In this document: piece by piece, positions 12,840 to 21,678 of the stretch | Numbering within the stretch: position 1 is the first letter of the stretch | Layout: each line of letters starts with the position of its first letter | NCBI GenBank assembly: GCA_937924445.1 | Contig: CALDSX010000028.1 | Span: forward strand, 1-32,203 | DNA from: an uncultured Chthoniobacterales bacterium | GTDB taxonomy: Bacteria > Verrucomicrobiota > Verrucomicrobiia > Chthoniobacterales > CALDSX01 | Direction of reading: 5' to 3' | Length of the DNA: 32,203 bases | The notes under the pieces: generated by a model | Told to the model about the DNA's origin: nothing | The model's input: only the letters and a program-made list of their open reading frames with translations | Database searches by the model: none | Position numbers and translations under genes: made by a program

Positions 12840-13835
12840 TCACCGCTTGAGTTCGGCAAAATAAAGTCGTCCGGCGGAGGTTTGGAGCGCCCCTCCGACG
12901 GTGACCACAACGGATTTACCGATCATTTGGCTGGCATTGTTCACGACGATCATTGTGCCGTCTGGGAGGTAACCAACTGCTTGAGTGGGGTCGCGACCTT
13001 CTTTCACAAGGTCAACCTCGACATCGTCCCCTGGAGAGACCACCGGACGCATAGCACGGACAAGATCATTGAGATTGAGCACGGACACGTTTTGAAGCTT
13101 GGCAACCTTGCAGAGATCAACGTCGTTTGTCAGCAAACGCGCCTGGAGGTATTTAGTTGCGAGGATCAGCAGAGCATCGACGGCTTTCTCCTCGTATGAA
13201 TGCTGATGAATCGTCAAGGAAACCGCTTTTGAAGAGCGGAGTCTGTTCAGATTATCAAGGCCACGCCGTCCTCGTGAGCGCCTAATTTCATCCTCCGAAT
13301 CAGCAAGGAATTGCAGTTCATCGAGGATAAATTGTGGCACGACGATTTGTCCGCTCAGAAAGCCAGATTCACAGAGATCAACCACTCGTCCGTCAATAAT
13401 GATATTGGTATCAATAACAAGCGGCGCATCCTGAACGGCCTGGCGGGTGAAGCGAACGTAAGGGATGATAAGGGAAAATTCATCTTTGTTGCTTCGCATT
13501 GCCAACATCATGCCGAGATAACCAAAGGCGGCGTAAAGGCTGAGGCTAATGACCCATTCGACGCGATCCGATTGATACCGCAGCATGCCGGAAGCGCGCA
13601 GCAGCGTAGCAAATAGCAGACCAAGAAACAGACCAAAGGTCGCTGATGAAAAGGCGCGCAGCGAAAACCCCTTGAGCAGTCGATCAATTAGCACAATGAG
13701 GAGCCCGAATGTCGTGCCAACCATGACACCATTAATGTGCGCGCGGAAAAACTCATTTGAAATAAGTGCGCCAATGAAAGCGCAGAACACCACAAACAAT
13801 GCGCTGAGGAGATTAACCGTTGTTGAGTGATTCAT
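12840..13835 (-). CDS. Membrane-anchored PIN-TRAM domain protein (YacL-like)
   Basis: 331 residues. Four hydrophobic segments at about 5-25, 35-52, 64-82 and 94-112 anchor it in the membrane. A PIN nuclease domain follows (about 138-250) with acidic residues D142 and D148 (VIDTNIIIDGR), E156 and a later D (LTNDVDL). A C-terminal TRAM-type domain ends the protein (DDVEVDLVKEGRDPTQAVGY...). This architecture matches Bacillus YacL-type proteins, thought to act on RNA; the exact role is unknown. It lies 5 bases after the mlaD-like gene and 4 bases before the Nudix gene, so the three are probably cotranscribed. Confidence 0.92.
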   Translation of the reverse strand: MNHSTTVNLLSALFVVFCAFIGALISNEFFRAHINGVMVGTTFGLLIVLIDRLLKGFSLRAFSSATFGLFLGLLFATLLRASGMLRYQSDRVEWVISLSLYAAFGYLGMMLAMRSNKDEFSLIIPYVRFTRQAVQDAPLVIDTNIIIDGRVVDLCESGFLSGQIVVPQFILDELQFLADSEDEIRRSRGRRGLDNLNRLRSSKAVSLTIHQHSYEEKAVDALLILATKYLQARLLTNDVDLCKVAKLQNVSVLNLNDLVRAMRPVVSPGDDVEVDLVKEGRDPTQAVGYLPDGTMIVVNNASQMIGKSVVVTVGGALQTSAGRLYFAELKR

Positions 13836-13840
13836 CGAAA

Positions 13841-14698
13841 TTATGGGGATGAGGAGCGACTGCCGCCTCGTCCTGTCTCGGCAGGCGGACGGTCACGATA
13901 AAAAAGAATGCCTCGTGTGCGGATATTGGCCACAAAAGCCCGAAAATCCTCAGCGAGCCGCTTGTCCGTCATGAGTGATTGAAAGAGCCCGCCACCCGTT
14001 TGCGCACGATCAATCACGTTTGATGCACCGGCGGCTACTTTCTTTATCTCTTCGCCTACGGAGGAGAGATCAGACACAAGGCGTTCCCCTTTGTCCGCAC
14101 CAGCAGAGAGTTTCTCAGCGGTAAGCCGGATTGACTCAATCGTCTGCGAGGCGTTTTGAATGTTCTTCTGCGAAAGGATGTCGGATTCGATTTTATCTGC
14201 GGCTTTCTGGAGGGAATGTATCAATCCCCTTGCTTCTTCAAGAATTTTCTCTGAGTTGCGAACAAAGTCATCCAGCCCCGGTTCACGTGTGCCACTGAGC
14301 TCGGCACCGGGGCTGAGAAATGCCTCCCCATCAGGCAAGGGTTGCCCTCGGAGAATTTGGACGAACCGATCACCCAAAAGACCGGAGCTGCCAACGCGAA
14401 AAGTCGCACTCGCAGGAATTTTAAACGGTTTGGCGATGTTGAGTTTCACTATCACGCCGTCGGAATATGGAAGTAATTTGGGATCTTCGGCCACTCTTCC
14501 AATACGGGCCCCGCTCATGAGAACTTCGGCGCCTTTTGTCAGCCCTGACGCGTCGGGAAAACGCACGCTGATTTGATAAACGCCTTGCATCCCCTCACCA
14601 AAACGCCCAAACTGCACCACCATCACAGCGATCACCGCAAGGCCGATCAGCACAAAGAGGCCAACTTTTGTTTCGAGATATTGATCTGAGGGCTTCAT
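13841..14698 (-). CDS. MlaD/MCE-domain lipid transport protein
   Basis: 285 residues. Residues 11-30 form an N-terminal membrane anchor (KVGLFVLIGLAVIAVMVVQF), and an MCE domain covers about 38-115 (VRFPDASGLTKGAEVLMSGA, RIGRV). A helical coiled-coil-like region follows at about 130-260, and the tail is Arg/Ser-rich. MCE proteins with one anchor form hexameric rings that carry phospholipids between inner and outer membranes, with an MlaE/MlaF ABC transporter. No such transporter gene is in the window, so partners lie elsewhere. It heads a compact run with the PIN-TRAM and Nudix genes. Confidence 0.9.
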   Translation of the reverse strand: MKPSDQYLETKVGLFVLIGLAVIAVMVVQFGRFGEGMQGVYQISVRFPDASGLTKGAEVLMSGARIGRVAEDPKLLPYSDGVIVKLNIAKPFKIPASATFRVGSSGLLGDRFVQILRGQPLPDGEAFLSPGAELSGTREPGLDDFVRNSEKILEEARGLIHSLQKAADKIESDILSQKNIQNASQTIESIRLTAEKLSAGADKGERLVSDLSSVGEEIKKVAAGASNVIDRAQTGGGLFQSLMTDKRLAEDFRAFVANIRTRGILFYRDRPPAETGRGGSRSSSP

Positions 14699-14773
14699 GG
14701 GATAAACCCCTTGGTTATTATGCGAGGATCACCTTCTTTGCCTATCATGCCTTTGCTTCCGCGTGGTTCAACC

Positions 14774-15934
14774 TTATTTCTTCGGCAGCAACCCTAAGTG
14801 TTGCCCAATGGAAAACCAACCAGTCTGTCTCAATCTTTTCAATAATTTTGACTCATGCCGAAGAGAGCGCACTTGTTCTTTTAGCTCATCTCTCTCTTTC
14901 TGCAGCATTTGGAGCCGGGAGGCCAATGCGGACAATTCCCCAAATGGAATGCCTGGTTTTTTCAAATTAACGAGAGGTTTGTTGGGAAAAGATTGCAATT
15001 CCTGTGGGTTCATTTGCACCCAAAATTCTATCGCTTTTGCAAGAGTTTCCTCAGACAGACAGCTCAAAAGGTCGGCCGTTAATGAATGGAACAGATCTTG
15101 TCTAAGTCCCGAAACATTTGTCCACATGGCTCTCTGACAACCCGCCCAGCGTGCCCGCATCTCGGGAGAGGTTTTCAAGGACGGCGCCAGAGAAACAGCT
15201 AGATCAAGAACGACCCTCAGCATCTCTGCCATCAACTTTGCCGGAGTGGTAGTGATGGTATTCGCGGGATGAACCCGGTATTCTAGACTCACCTCAGGAT
15301 CCACGAGCAGAACTCCCTCCATCGCCGCGGTCAGGAGGGCAAAATAATCATGAGCGTAGCGATAGTCGCGGAAAGGGTGTTCTAACAACCAACAGCGACG
15401 CGCAATAAAGTTGCTTGTAGTTGCCGGAAAATTTGCAATACCGAGCCATTCAGGCAATGACAGCTCCCCGCGCTCGAAAGCTGCGTGAAGCGACCAAACA
15501 GCTTGAAACCATTTCGACCGTGGCTCCTCTTCTGGCAGTGCGACTCCGTTTCTTCCGATCAATCGGAGTCTAGTGCAAAGAAGATTTGCAGAGAGATTTT
15601 CTTGTAGCATCGCAGAGGCTTTCTCAAGACGCCCGGGTAAAAAGCGGTCGTCGGAGTTTATAATTGCAATTAAATCACAATCTTCTACCAACATAATTCC
15701 GCGGTTCAAAGCCGCATGTGCCCCGGCATTGGTCTGTTCGATTAACTCGGCGTTGATGCTCTTGGAAGCCTCTCCCAAAAACTGTCGAGCTACCGCCACG
15801 GAACCGTCCGTAGAACCATCGTCAATGATAAGCAGACGTGTGGGCAGCTTGGTTTGAGCCAAGACGGAACGGATGGTTTCACCGATGAACTCTTGATGAT
15901 TGTAGAGTGGAATTATTACGGCGATGCGACTCAT
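14774..15934 (-). CDS. Family 2 glycosyltransferase
   Basis: 386 residues. The N-terminal GT-A domain starts MSRIAVIIPLYNHQEFIGET and has IIDDGSTDGS, TNAGAHAALNRGI and the DXD-like INSDDRF, all GT2 hallmarks for binding nucleotide sugar and metal. An H-containing acceptor-side region (YRYAHDYFALLTAAMEG) follows. The C-terminus is predicted to be a charged coiled coil (ASRLQMLQKERDELKEQVRS). No transmembrane segment is evident. It probably adds a sugar to a surface polysaccharide or glycolipid; the acceptor is unknown. It lies 75 bases upstream of mlaD-like and 62 bases downstream of the Bat operon on the same strand, so cotranscription is possible. Confidence 0.9.
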   Translation of the reverse strand: MSRIAVIIPLYNHQEFIGETIRSVLAQTKLPTRLLIIDDGSTDGSVAVARQFLGEASKSINAELIEQTNAGAHAALNRGIMLVEDCDLIAIINSDDRFLPGRLEKASAMLQENLSANLLCTRLRLIGRNGVALPEEEPRSKWFQAVWSLHAAFERGELSLPEWLGIANFPATTSNFIARRCWLLEHPFRDYRYAHDYFALLTAAMEGVLLVDPEVSLEYRVHPANTITTTPAKLMAEMLRVVLDLAVSLAPSLKTSPEMRARWAGCQRAMWTNVSGLRQDLFHSLTADLLSCLSEETLAKAIEFWVQMNPQELQSFPNKPLVNLKKPGIPFGELSALASRLQMLQKERDELKEQVRSLRHESKLLKRLRQTGWFSIGQHLGLLPKK

Positions 15935-15996
15935 AACTTCCAGAAAAGTTTTTTACTTTAGTTCCGTGACTTGAAAGAAAGTGCTCGATTTGACGA

Positions 15997-18162
15997 TTAC
16001 CAGTCCCTGAAGGGACGCTCGGGCCGAACTCTTTCGCGCAGAATCACACGCTGCTCCTCGCTGCGCAGCGATTCGATCAGGCGCCGTGCTTGTGCTGGTG
16101 ACATTTTACCCTCATTCCCTTCCTCCTCTTGTTCGGGTTTGGCCTCTTGATCTTTTGTCTGGCTGTCGGACTGGTTTTGTTGATCAACAGATCGTATTTC
16201 GCCTTGGAGTGGAGTGTCACGCTCGATTTTAGGCACATCACTCGGGGGGCTTTGAGAATTGTTTTCGCCATCGGGTGGAGTGCTCTTTTCAGAGCGGTTG
16301 GACGGCGATGGGGAATCCTTATTTTCTTCGTTTTCGTTCTCTTCGGCGTTCGAAGGCCGGGGCTGTCGGTTGTTGTTCTCGCAATTGCCTTCTTCCGTCT
16401 GGTTCTCCTGCTCTCCCCCATTTTTTGAATCTGACTGTTGGTCGCTTGGCTGGCGGTTTTCTTCCTGCTGCTCGCCATCGCCCCTGCCGGATTTTTTTTG
16501 CTGATCTTTTTCCCCGCCTTGCTCCTGTTGGCCTGAACGGTCGCCTTGTTCGGCTTTGTTTTTTTTATTCTGGAGTGGTTCCGGTTTCTGCTGACCGCCC
16601 TGTTGTTGATTTTTATCTTTGCGTTGCTGATTCTGGTCTTTCTGTTGTTGTTGTTCTTGCTGCTGTTCTTTTTGTTTGCGCAGCTGCTCTTCCAGTTCTT
16701 TGAGTCGCTTCGATGCGACTTCGCGGTTATGGGAGGAGGCTTTGTGGTTTGGTGTGAGTGCCAGAGCTGAATCGTATTGTGCGATAGCATCTTTGAGCGA
16801 CTCAATCGCCCGTTCGAGGCTGGAGCGGTCTTGATCGGATGCGGCTTCCTGTGTGGATTTCCGGAAGAGAGAATTTCCGAGGTTATAATGAGCGGACGTT
16901 TGCAAGTGCGGGTCGGATGCTTGCAGCGCTTCTGCAAATGCCTCAACGGCCTGCTCATATTTTTCCGCACGGTATAGAGCGCAGCCACGGTTAAAAGCAC
17001 GCTTAAATTCGGCATTTCCGCGGGTTGAAGATTTTGCCCAAGCCTGGGCAGCCTCCTCGAATTTGCCTTCGGCGTAAAGCTTTTCAGGAGAGACTTTTGC
17101 GATTTCTGCACGTATACTTGTCATCGCACAGAGAGACAGAGCAACCAGACCCGAGATTCTGGAACGGGCTGTCCGTAGCCGCTCCGGTAAAAGCCAGGCA
17201 GCGACAAGCAATGCCACTGCGACTGCCAGAGGCCATTGAAATCGTTCGATCGGACGTTTTTCCGCACGCGATTCCCCCTCTTTTTCGCTCAATTGTCCGA
17301 ATGCCTCTTCGAGAATTTCTGCGGCCTGATTTTTGTCCGGTTGAAATCGCCTGTAAATACCACCACCGGCTTCTGCTATGCTCCTTAATAGCGATTCCTC
17401 TAATCGCGTCCGCACAATTTCTCCGTTCGGCCCGCGGACAAACTGACCTTCCATTCCGGGGAGCGGAATAAGATCCCCTTCGGCAGTTCCGATGCCTATT
17501 GTGTCTATGCGGATTTGCGCCTCTCGCGCGGCTTTTGCGGCTTCGAGAGCGTTTCCGTCAAGTTCCTCGCCATCGCTAATTAATACCAAGAGCCGATGAG
17601 GTCCTTCAGCCTTGCCGAATGCCTCGATAGCCTCGGAAATCGCCGCCCCGATATTTGTGCCGCCTCGGGGAATAAGAGAGGGATCGATCGCATTCAACGT
17701 GGCGGCCACTGCCCCGTAGTCAATCGTCAAGGGGGCCTGCAAAAATGCCGTTCCAGCAAAGGCCACAACACCGATCCTGTCTGTTCGCATCTTTTCGAGG
17801 AAATCTTGGGCGAGAAGTTTTGCGCGTGTGAGTCGGTCTGGTGGCACATCGCGTGCCAGCATACTGCGTGAGACATCAAGAGCGAGGATGACATCACGGC
17901 CTTTTTGACGCACCACCTCGATTGTCTCGCCCCATCGCGGACCGGCTAGTGCTACGACGGCGAGAGCCAACCCTGAACAACCCAAAAATACCCGTGCCCT
18001 CCGTAATGTTGCTGCGTGACGGGGCAGAAGGCTCGGCTCTAATCCCCTTCCCACGATTGACGCTAACTTCGCGCGATCCCGAGCCCCCGCCAGAATTGCA
18101 AGCACAAGAAGCGTCGCTGGGACAATGAGAAAAAACAGCACCACTGAGTTTGCAAACGTCAT
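15997..18162 (-). CDS. BatB-BatC fusion: VWA-domain membrane protein with TPR and low-complexity tail
   Basis: 721 residues. I chose the ATG at 18160-18162 because it overlaps the batA stop (ATGA) and is preceded by GGAGG; an upstream frame adds 25 unlikely residues. Two membrane helices (about 7-27 and 57-75) precede a von Willebrand A domain with a MIDAS motif D96-x-S98-x-S100 and a TNIGAAI segment. A third helix lies near 310. TPR-like repeats (KLYAEGKFEEAAQAW, FNRGCALYRAEKYEQAVEAF, HYNLGNSLFRKS) are followed by about 180 residues dominated by Q, K, E, N and S, ending RERVRPERPFRDW. In other bacteria BatB and BatC are separate proteins of the aerotolerance (Bat) cluster. No BatD follows here; the next gene is a glycosyltransferase. 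Confidence 0.9.
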   Translation of the reverse strand: MTFANSVVLFFLIVPATLLVLAILAGARDRAKLASIVGRGLEPSLLPRHAATLRRARVFLGCSGLALAVVALAGPRWGETIEVVRQKGRDVILALDVSRSMLARDVPPDRLTRAKLLAQDFLEKMRTDRIGVVAFAGTAFLQAPLTIDYGAVAATLNAIDPSLIPRGGTNIGAAISEAIEAFGKAEGPHRLLVLISDGEELDGNALEAAKAAREAQIRIDTIGIGTAEGDLIPLPGMEGQFVRGPNGEIVRTRLEESLLRSIAEAGGGIYRRFQPDKNQAAEILEEAFGQLSEKEGESRAEKRPIERFQWPLAVAVALLVAAWLLPERLRTARSRISGLVALSLCAMTSIRAEIAKVSPEKLYAEGKFEEAAQAWAKSSTRGNAEFKRAFNRGCALYRAEKYEQAVEAFAEALQASDPHLQTSAHYNLGNSLFRKSTQEAASDQDRSSLERAIESLKDAIAQYDSALALTPNHKASSHNREVASKRLKELEEQLRKQKEQQQEQQQQKDQNQQRKDKNQQQGGQQKPEPLQNKKNKAEQGDRSGQQEQGGEKDQQKKSGRGDGEQQEENRQPSDQQSDSKNGGEQENQTEEGNCENNNRQPRPSNAEENENEENKDSPSPSNRSEKSTPPDGENNSQSPPSDVPKIERDTPLQGEIRSVDQQNQSDSQTKDQEAKPEQEEEGNEGKMSPAQARRLIESLRSEEQRVILRERVRPERPFRDW

Positions 18163-19169
18163 GGAAGCCTCCTCAGAATAGTTTCTGCCAGGAAGAAACG
18201 CAAAACAAGCAGCACCAGCCCAAAAGAGAGCGGCCAAGAATAGAGCTCTGTAACCTCACGCCAGGTGGTGACTGTGATCTCTGCTTTTTCCAGTTTGTCA
18301 ATCGTCTGGTAAATGTTCTCTAGCGATTTGGTGTCGGTGGCACGGAAGTATTTGCCACCGGAAAGAGCGGATATCTCCTGCAACGTTTTTTCATCAAACT
18401 CGGCGGGCACGTTCCGATAGAAAATTCGGCCGAAAGCGTCTTGAAATGGATAAGGTGCGCTGCCGCGGCTGCCAGCTCCGATGGCGTAAATCCTTATCCC
18501 AAGAGCAGCCGCTGCTTCGGCCGCTGTCTTTGGGTCAATTTTTCCCGCGTTATTCTCGCCGTCAGTCAGCAGTAACATGATGCGCGTTTTCGCTCCAGTA
18601 TCTTTCAACCGCGCCGCTGCGATTGAAATGGCTGATCCAATCGCCGTGCCATCCTCGACAAGTCCGATTTCGATACGTTGCAAATTTTTAATTAGCCAAT
18701 CGTGATCGAGCGTCAGCGGACTAACTAGATAGGGTCTCCCGGCAAAGGCCACAATGCCGATCCGGTCACTTTTGCGTCGGCTAATGAATTCTTCGGTCAC
18801 CTTTTTGACTGTCTCGACGCGGTTCGCCCTCCGCCCGCCGATGGTGAAGTCTTCCGCAAGCATTGACCGCGAGACGTCAAGCACCAGCATAATATCTATA
18901 CCGCTCGATTTCACTTCTCCCCCATCGAGAATAACCCGCGGCCGGGCCAGAGCGATGACCATCAGCGAGAGCCCGGCCAGCATCAACCCCGCAAGAATAT
19001 ATCCCCGCGCTTTGGCAGTGCGGCGTGCAAACGGCAGCATGCGAGATGTCATTGAGAATTGAACCGCAGCCGCCCCCCCCCTTCTCCCTCGCAGCCAGGC
19101 AAAGACAGGCAAAAAAAGCAGCAGCGCCAAATACCAGGGATGTAAAAACTCGTAGCCGATCATCGTCAT
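18159..19169 (-). CDS. batA: BatA-like VWA-domain membrane protein
   Basis: 336 residues. The N-terminal part contains YEFLHPWYLALLLFLPVFAW (helix 1) and a second helix at about 57-75. The VWA domain from about 91 has MIDAS residues D98, S100, S102 (DVSRSM), a Thr loop (VEDGTAIGSAI) and LLLTDGENNAG. A C-terminal membrane helix (SFGLVLLVLRFFLAET) closes the protein. BatA proteins bind a divalent metal and protein partners at the cytoplasmic membrane; the physiological role of the Bat cluster is still unsettled. It overlaps both neighbours by 4 bases. Codons 30-33 lie in a G9 tract. Confidence 0.92.
   Translation of the reverse strand: MTMIGYEFLHPWYLALLLFLPVFAWLRGRRGGAAAVQFSMTSRMLPFARRTAKARGYILAGLMLAGLSLMVIALARPRVILDGGEVKSSGIDIMLVLDVSRSMLAEDFTIGGRRANRVETVKKVTEEFISRRKSDRIGIVAFAGRPYLVSPLTLDHDWLIKNLQRIEIGLVEDGTAIGSAISIAAARLKDTGAKTRIMLLLTDGENNAGKIDPKTAAEAAAALGIRIYAIGAGSRGSAPYPFQDAFGRIFYRNVPAEFDEKTLQEISALSGGKYFRATDTKSLENIYQTIDKLEKAEITVTTWREVTELYSWPLSFGLVLLVLRFFLAETILRRLP
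19073..19081 (-). repeat. Homopolymer G9 tract within batA
   Basis: Nine consecutive C on the plus strand (G on the coding strand) cover codons 30-33 of batA. One-base slippage would shift the frame and abolish the VWA domain and also disturb the overlapping batB start. Confidence 0.85.
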
Positions 19170-19657
19170 GGCGCTCCTCCCCTAACAAAAGCCATTGCGA
19201 GATCGAGCAGACGGGTGTTGATGGGCATTGATGGTGCAGGTGGATGCCCACCAAATTTCAGGTTGTCAGCTTTAGATAAAAATTCCGCCAGCAATTCCGT
19301 TTCAGCCCTAGAAAAAATCATACTGCGCCGCGCGGTCGCGAGAAATTCCGGCGTGGTTTGATATTCCGCGCGAAGTCCGAACTGCGCTCCTATGAAGCGG
19401 CGCAAGACTTCGGACACCTCTGCGGCGAAACAAATACTTTCTGCTTCGTGCGCGCAAGCGGCAAGATCGCGTAAAGCGTTGAGCGCGATTTCGCGGGGGG
19501 TCGGCGGTGGTAGTGCCGGTCGACGCTGCAGGTGGTGCCTAAGAAATGCGGCGACCAATAGAAGAGCGCCCAAGGCAACGGCTATCCACAGCCACGCTAT
19601 GCCTCCCTCGATCAGAAGAGGTGTCTCGATGTCGAGTATATCGCTAGAATCTGGCAT
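19166..19657 (-). CDS. DUF4381 protein of the Bat operon
   Basis: 163 residues with one membrane helix near 19-39 (IAWLWIAVALGALLLVAAFL), a short basic linker, and a cytoplasmic helical domain (RPALPPPTPREIALNALRDL, then EVLRRFIGAQFGLRAEYQTT). This pattern matches DUF4381 proteins, which regularly sit between the DUF58 gene and batA. No catalytic residues are known. It overlaps batA by 4 bases and lies 8 bases after the DUF58 stop, so coexpression is likely. It probably acts as a small membrane partner of the VWA proteins, an inference from position only. Confidence 0.8.
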   Translation of the reverse strand: MPDSSDILDIETPLLIEGGIAWLWIAVALGALLLVAAFLRHHLQRRPALPPPTPREIALNALRDLAACAHEAESICFAAEVSEVLRRFIGAQFGLRAEYQTTPEFLATARRSMIFSRAETELLAEFLSKADNLKFGGHPPAPSMPINTRLLDLAMAFVRGGAP

Positions 19658-19665
19658 TGTGGCAA

Positions 19666-20583
19666 TCAGCGCACCCGTGCGCGACGAGTGCGCGTCCGAA
19701 AGAAGGCGCGAAGTGGTGGGAGAAAATCGCTGTCGGTATCAAGATCAATAAGATCGACACGGTGACGGATGGTGAATCGTTCAAATGCCGAGCGTTCTGC
19801 AATGCGCGCTTCGCGATGGCGTTTTCGAAGTTTGGGATCGGAAGTGTTAACTGCCAACTGATCGCCTGTTTCTGGATCTTCCAAAGTGACCCATCCAATA
19901 TCGGGCAGGTCAGTTTCGCGCGGATCGGATACCCGGACAGCAATCAGGTCATGTTTCTGGGCTGTGGCAGCGAAGGGGCGTGAAAAGTCGGCAGAAAGAA
20001 AATCGGAGATTAAAAAAACCACCGCACGACGTGTTAGCAGACGGTTAATGTCGCTGAGAGCAGCGCCAATGTCTGTGCCTCGTCGGATCGGTTGGAAGTA
20101 GAGCATGTCGCGGATAAGCCGGAGCGCATGTAAGCGACCTTTGCGAGGTGGCACAATCAACTCCGTCCGGTCGGTAAAAAGAGCGGCTCCGATTTTATCA
20201 CCGTTATAGACAGCGCTGAAGGCGAGGGCTGCGGCCACCTCCGCAGCCAGAAGACGTTTGGATTGGGGGCAGGAGCCGAAGATTCCAGATGGGCTGACGT
20301 CGAGCAGGACAAGGACAGTAAGTTCTCGCTCCTCTGTAAAGAGCTTCACATGCGGATCTCCCGTGCGGGCAGTGACGTTCCAGTCAATCGAACGAATATC
20401 ATCCCCGGCTTGATATGGGCGAACATCTTCGTAATTCATGCCCTGCCCACGAAAGACGCTGTGGTACTGGCCTGCAACAGCTTCCTGAACAAGCTGACGG
20501 GTCTTAATTTCAATGCGTCGAATGCGGGCAATAATCTCGGTGACGCCCCTTGAATCGGTAGATGTCTGCGGGTGGGGACTCAT
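19666..20583 (-). CDS. DUF58 domain protein
   Basis: 305 residues, soluble. The conserved DUF58 block is VRPYQAGDDIRSIDWNVTAR followed by FTEERELTVLVLLDVSPSG. The DxSxS sequence at D95 suggests a VWA-like fold with a metal-binding site. Downstream blocks are KRLLAAEVAAALAFSAVYNGD and RGTDIGAALSDINRLL. Unlike longer DUF58 proteins it has no N-terminal transmembrane pair. These proteins occur next to MoxR AAA+ ATPases, which are thought to act on them. It overlaps moxR by 4 bases at its start. Confidence 0.92.
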   Translation of the reverse strand: MSPHPQTSTDSRGVTEIIARIRRIEIKTRQLVQEAVAGQYHSVFRGQGMNYEDVRPYQAGDDIRSIDWNVTARTGDPHVKLFTEERELTVLVLLDVSPSGIFGSCPQSKRLLAAEVAAALAFSAVYNGDKIGAALFTDRTELIVPPRKGRLHALRLIRDMLYFQPIRRGTDIGAALSDINRLLTRRAVVFLISDFLSADFSRPFAATAQKHDLIAVRVSDPRETDLPDIGWVTLEDPETGDQLAVNTSDPKLRKRHREARIAERSAFERFTIRHRVDLIDLDTDSDFLPPLRAFFRTRTRRARVR

Positions 20584-21581
20584 GGTACCGGCACACCATC
20601 AAGAATCTGGTTAATCATCGAAACCACAGATACTCCTTCGGCCTCCGCCTCGTAGCTGACCATGACGCGGTGCCGGAGAACGTCGTGGGCAATATCCTTG
20701 ATGTCTTGTGGCACCACAAAAGTGCGGCCCTGCATTGCAGCGCGGGCTTTGGCACCAAGCGCAAGATAAATTGTGGCACGCGGCGAACCACCGTAGCGAA
20801 TGAGACCTTCTATAGGAATGCCGGCAGCCTTGGGATCGCGAGTGGCACGCACGAGATCGACAATGTAATCCTGAACCTTAGGATCAATGTAGATGGAATT
20901 TACCGTTTCTCGAGCCCGGACAAGTTCTTCCGGGCCCACAACAGCATCTACATTAAGCTCCGGGGCGCTAGTAGCCATTCGCCCCAGGATCTCGCGTTCT
21001 TCCTCGCGGCTCGGGTAATCCACGTTAACCTTGAACATAAACCTATCCAACTGAGCCTCAGGAAGTTGATAAGTCCCTTCTTGCTCCAAAGGATTCTGGG
21101 TTGCCAAAACAAGAAACGGTTCGGGCAAAGCAAATGTCTGCCCACCAATCGTTACCTGGCGCTCCTGCATCGCCTCAAGCAACGCACTCTGCACTTTTGC
21201 CGGGGCGCGATTGATTTCGTCGGCAAGAATCAGATTGGCGAAAATCGGCCCGAGCTTTGTTTCGAATTTCAATTCGCGGGGATTGTAGATGAGCGTCCCG
21301 ATCAAATCGGCAGGCAGAAGATCCGGGGTAAATTGCAACCTCTGAAAACCAGTGCGAATAGCCCTGGCCATAGTTCTGACGGTGAGGGTTTTTGCCAGCC
21401 CAGGCACTCCCTCTAGCAGAACGTGACCATTACAAAGCAGCGCCAGAATGAGGCGATCCACAAGATTCTGTTGACCGACCACGACACGTCCAATCTGTTC
21501 ACGCATCGGGTTTGTCCACGAGGCAATGGCGGACACCCGACGGTCGGTTTCTTCAGTTGGTAAAGATGAGAAATATGGCAT
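20580..21581 (-). CDS. MoxR-type AAA+ ATPase
   Basis: 333 residues. Walker A is GVPGLAKT, the variant common in MoxR, and Walker B is LILADEINRAPAKVQSALLE. Sensor 1 follows (LVLATQNPLEQEGTYQLPEA), then an arginine-containing region LDRFMFKVNV and a C-terminal lid. MoxR ATPases act as chaperone-like factors for VWA proteins, which fits its place at the head of the DUF58-DUF4381-batA-batB/C operon. It starts MPYFSSLPTEETDRRVSAI; no Shine-Dalgarno motif precedes the ATG. Confidence 0.94.
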   Translation of the reverse strand: MPYFSSLPTEETDRRVSAIASWTNPMREQIGRVVVGQQNLVDRLILALLCNGHVLLEGVPGLAKTLTVRTMARAIRTGFQRLQFTPDLLPADLIGTLIYNPRELKFETKLGPIFANLILADEINRAPAKVQSALLEAMQERQVTIGGQTFALPEPFLVLATQNPLEQEGTYQLPEAQLDRFMFKVNVDYPSREEEREILGRMATSAPELNVDAVVGPEELVRARETVNSIYIDPKVQDYIVDLVRATRDPKAAGIPIEGLIRYGGSPRATIYLALGAKARAAMQGRTFVVPQDIKDIAHDVLRHRVMVSYEAEAEGVSVVSMINQILDGVPVP

Positions 21582-21678
21582 GGAAAAAGAATTTGTCTTA
21601 CGACGCGGCGCTTAGCGATAAAAATCTTCAGTAACGCAACGAACCGTTAAGACACAGCAGTCTGGCACTCTGTTCAAA

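Noticed and set aside
16077-17111. 344-codon minus-strand ORF inside batB/C
   Set aside because: It is a shifted-frame reading of the Q/K-rich low-complexity region and TPR part. The batB/C frame has domain motifs; this one is only Ser/Lys/Asn-rich without recognisable features.
20562-21416. 284-codon plus-strand ORF opposite moxR
   Set aside because: It is the antisense of the moxR gene, whose Walker A and B motifs are intact; the antisense peptide has no known motif.
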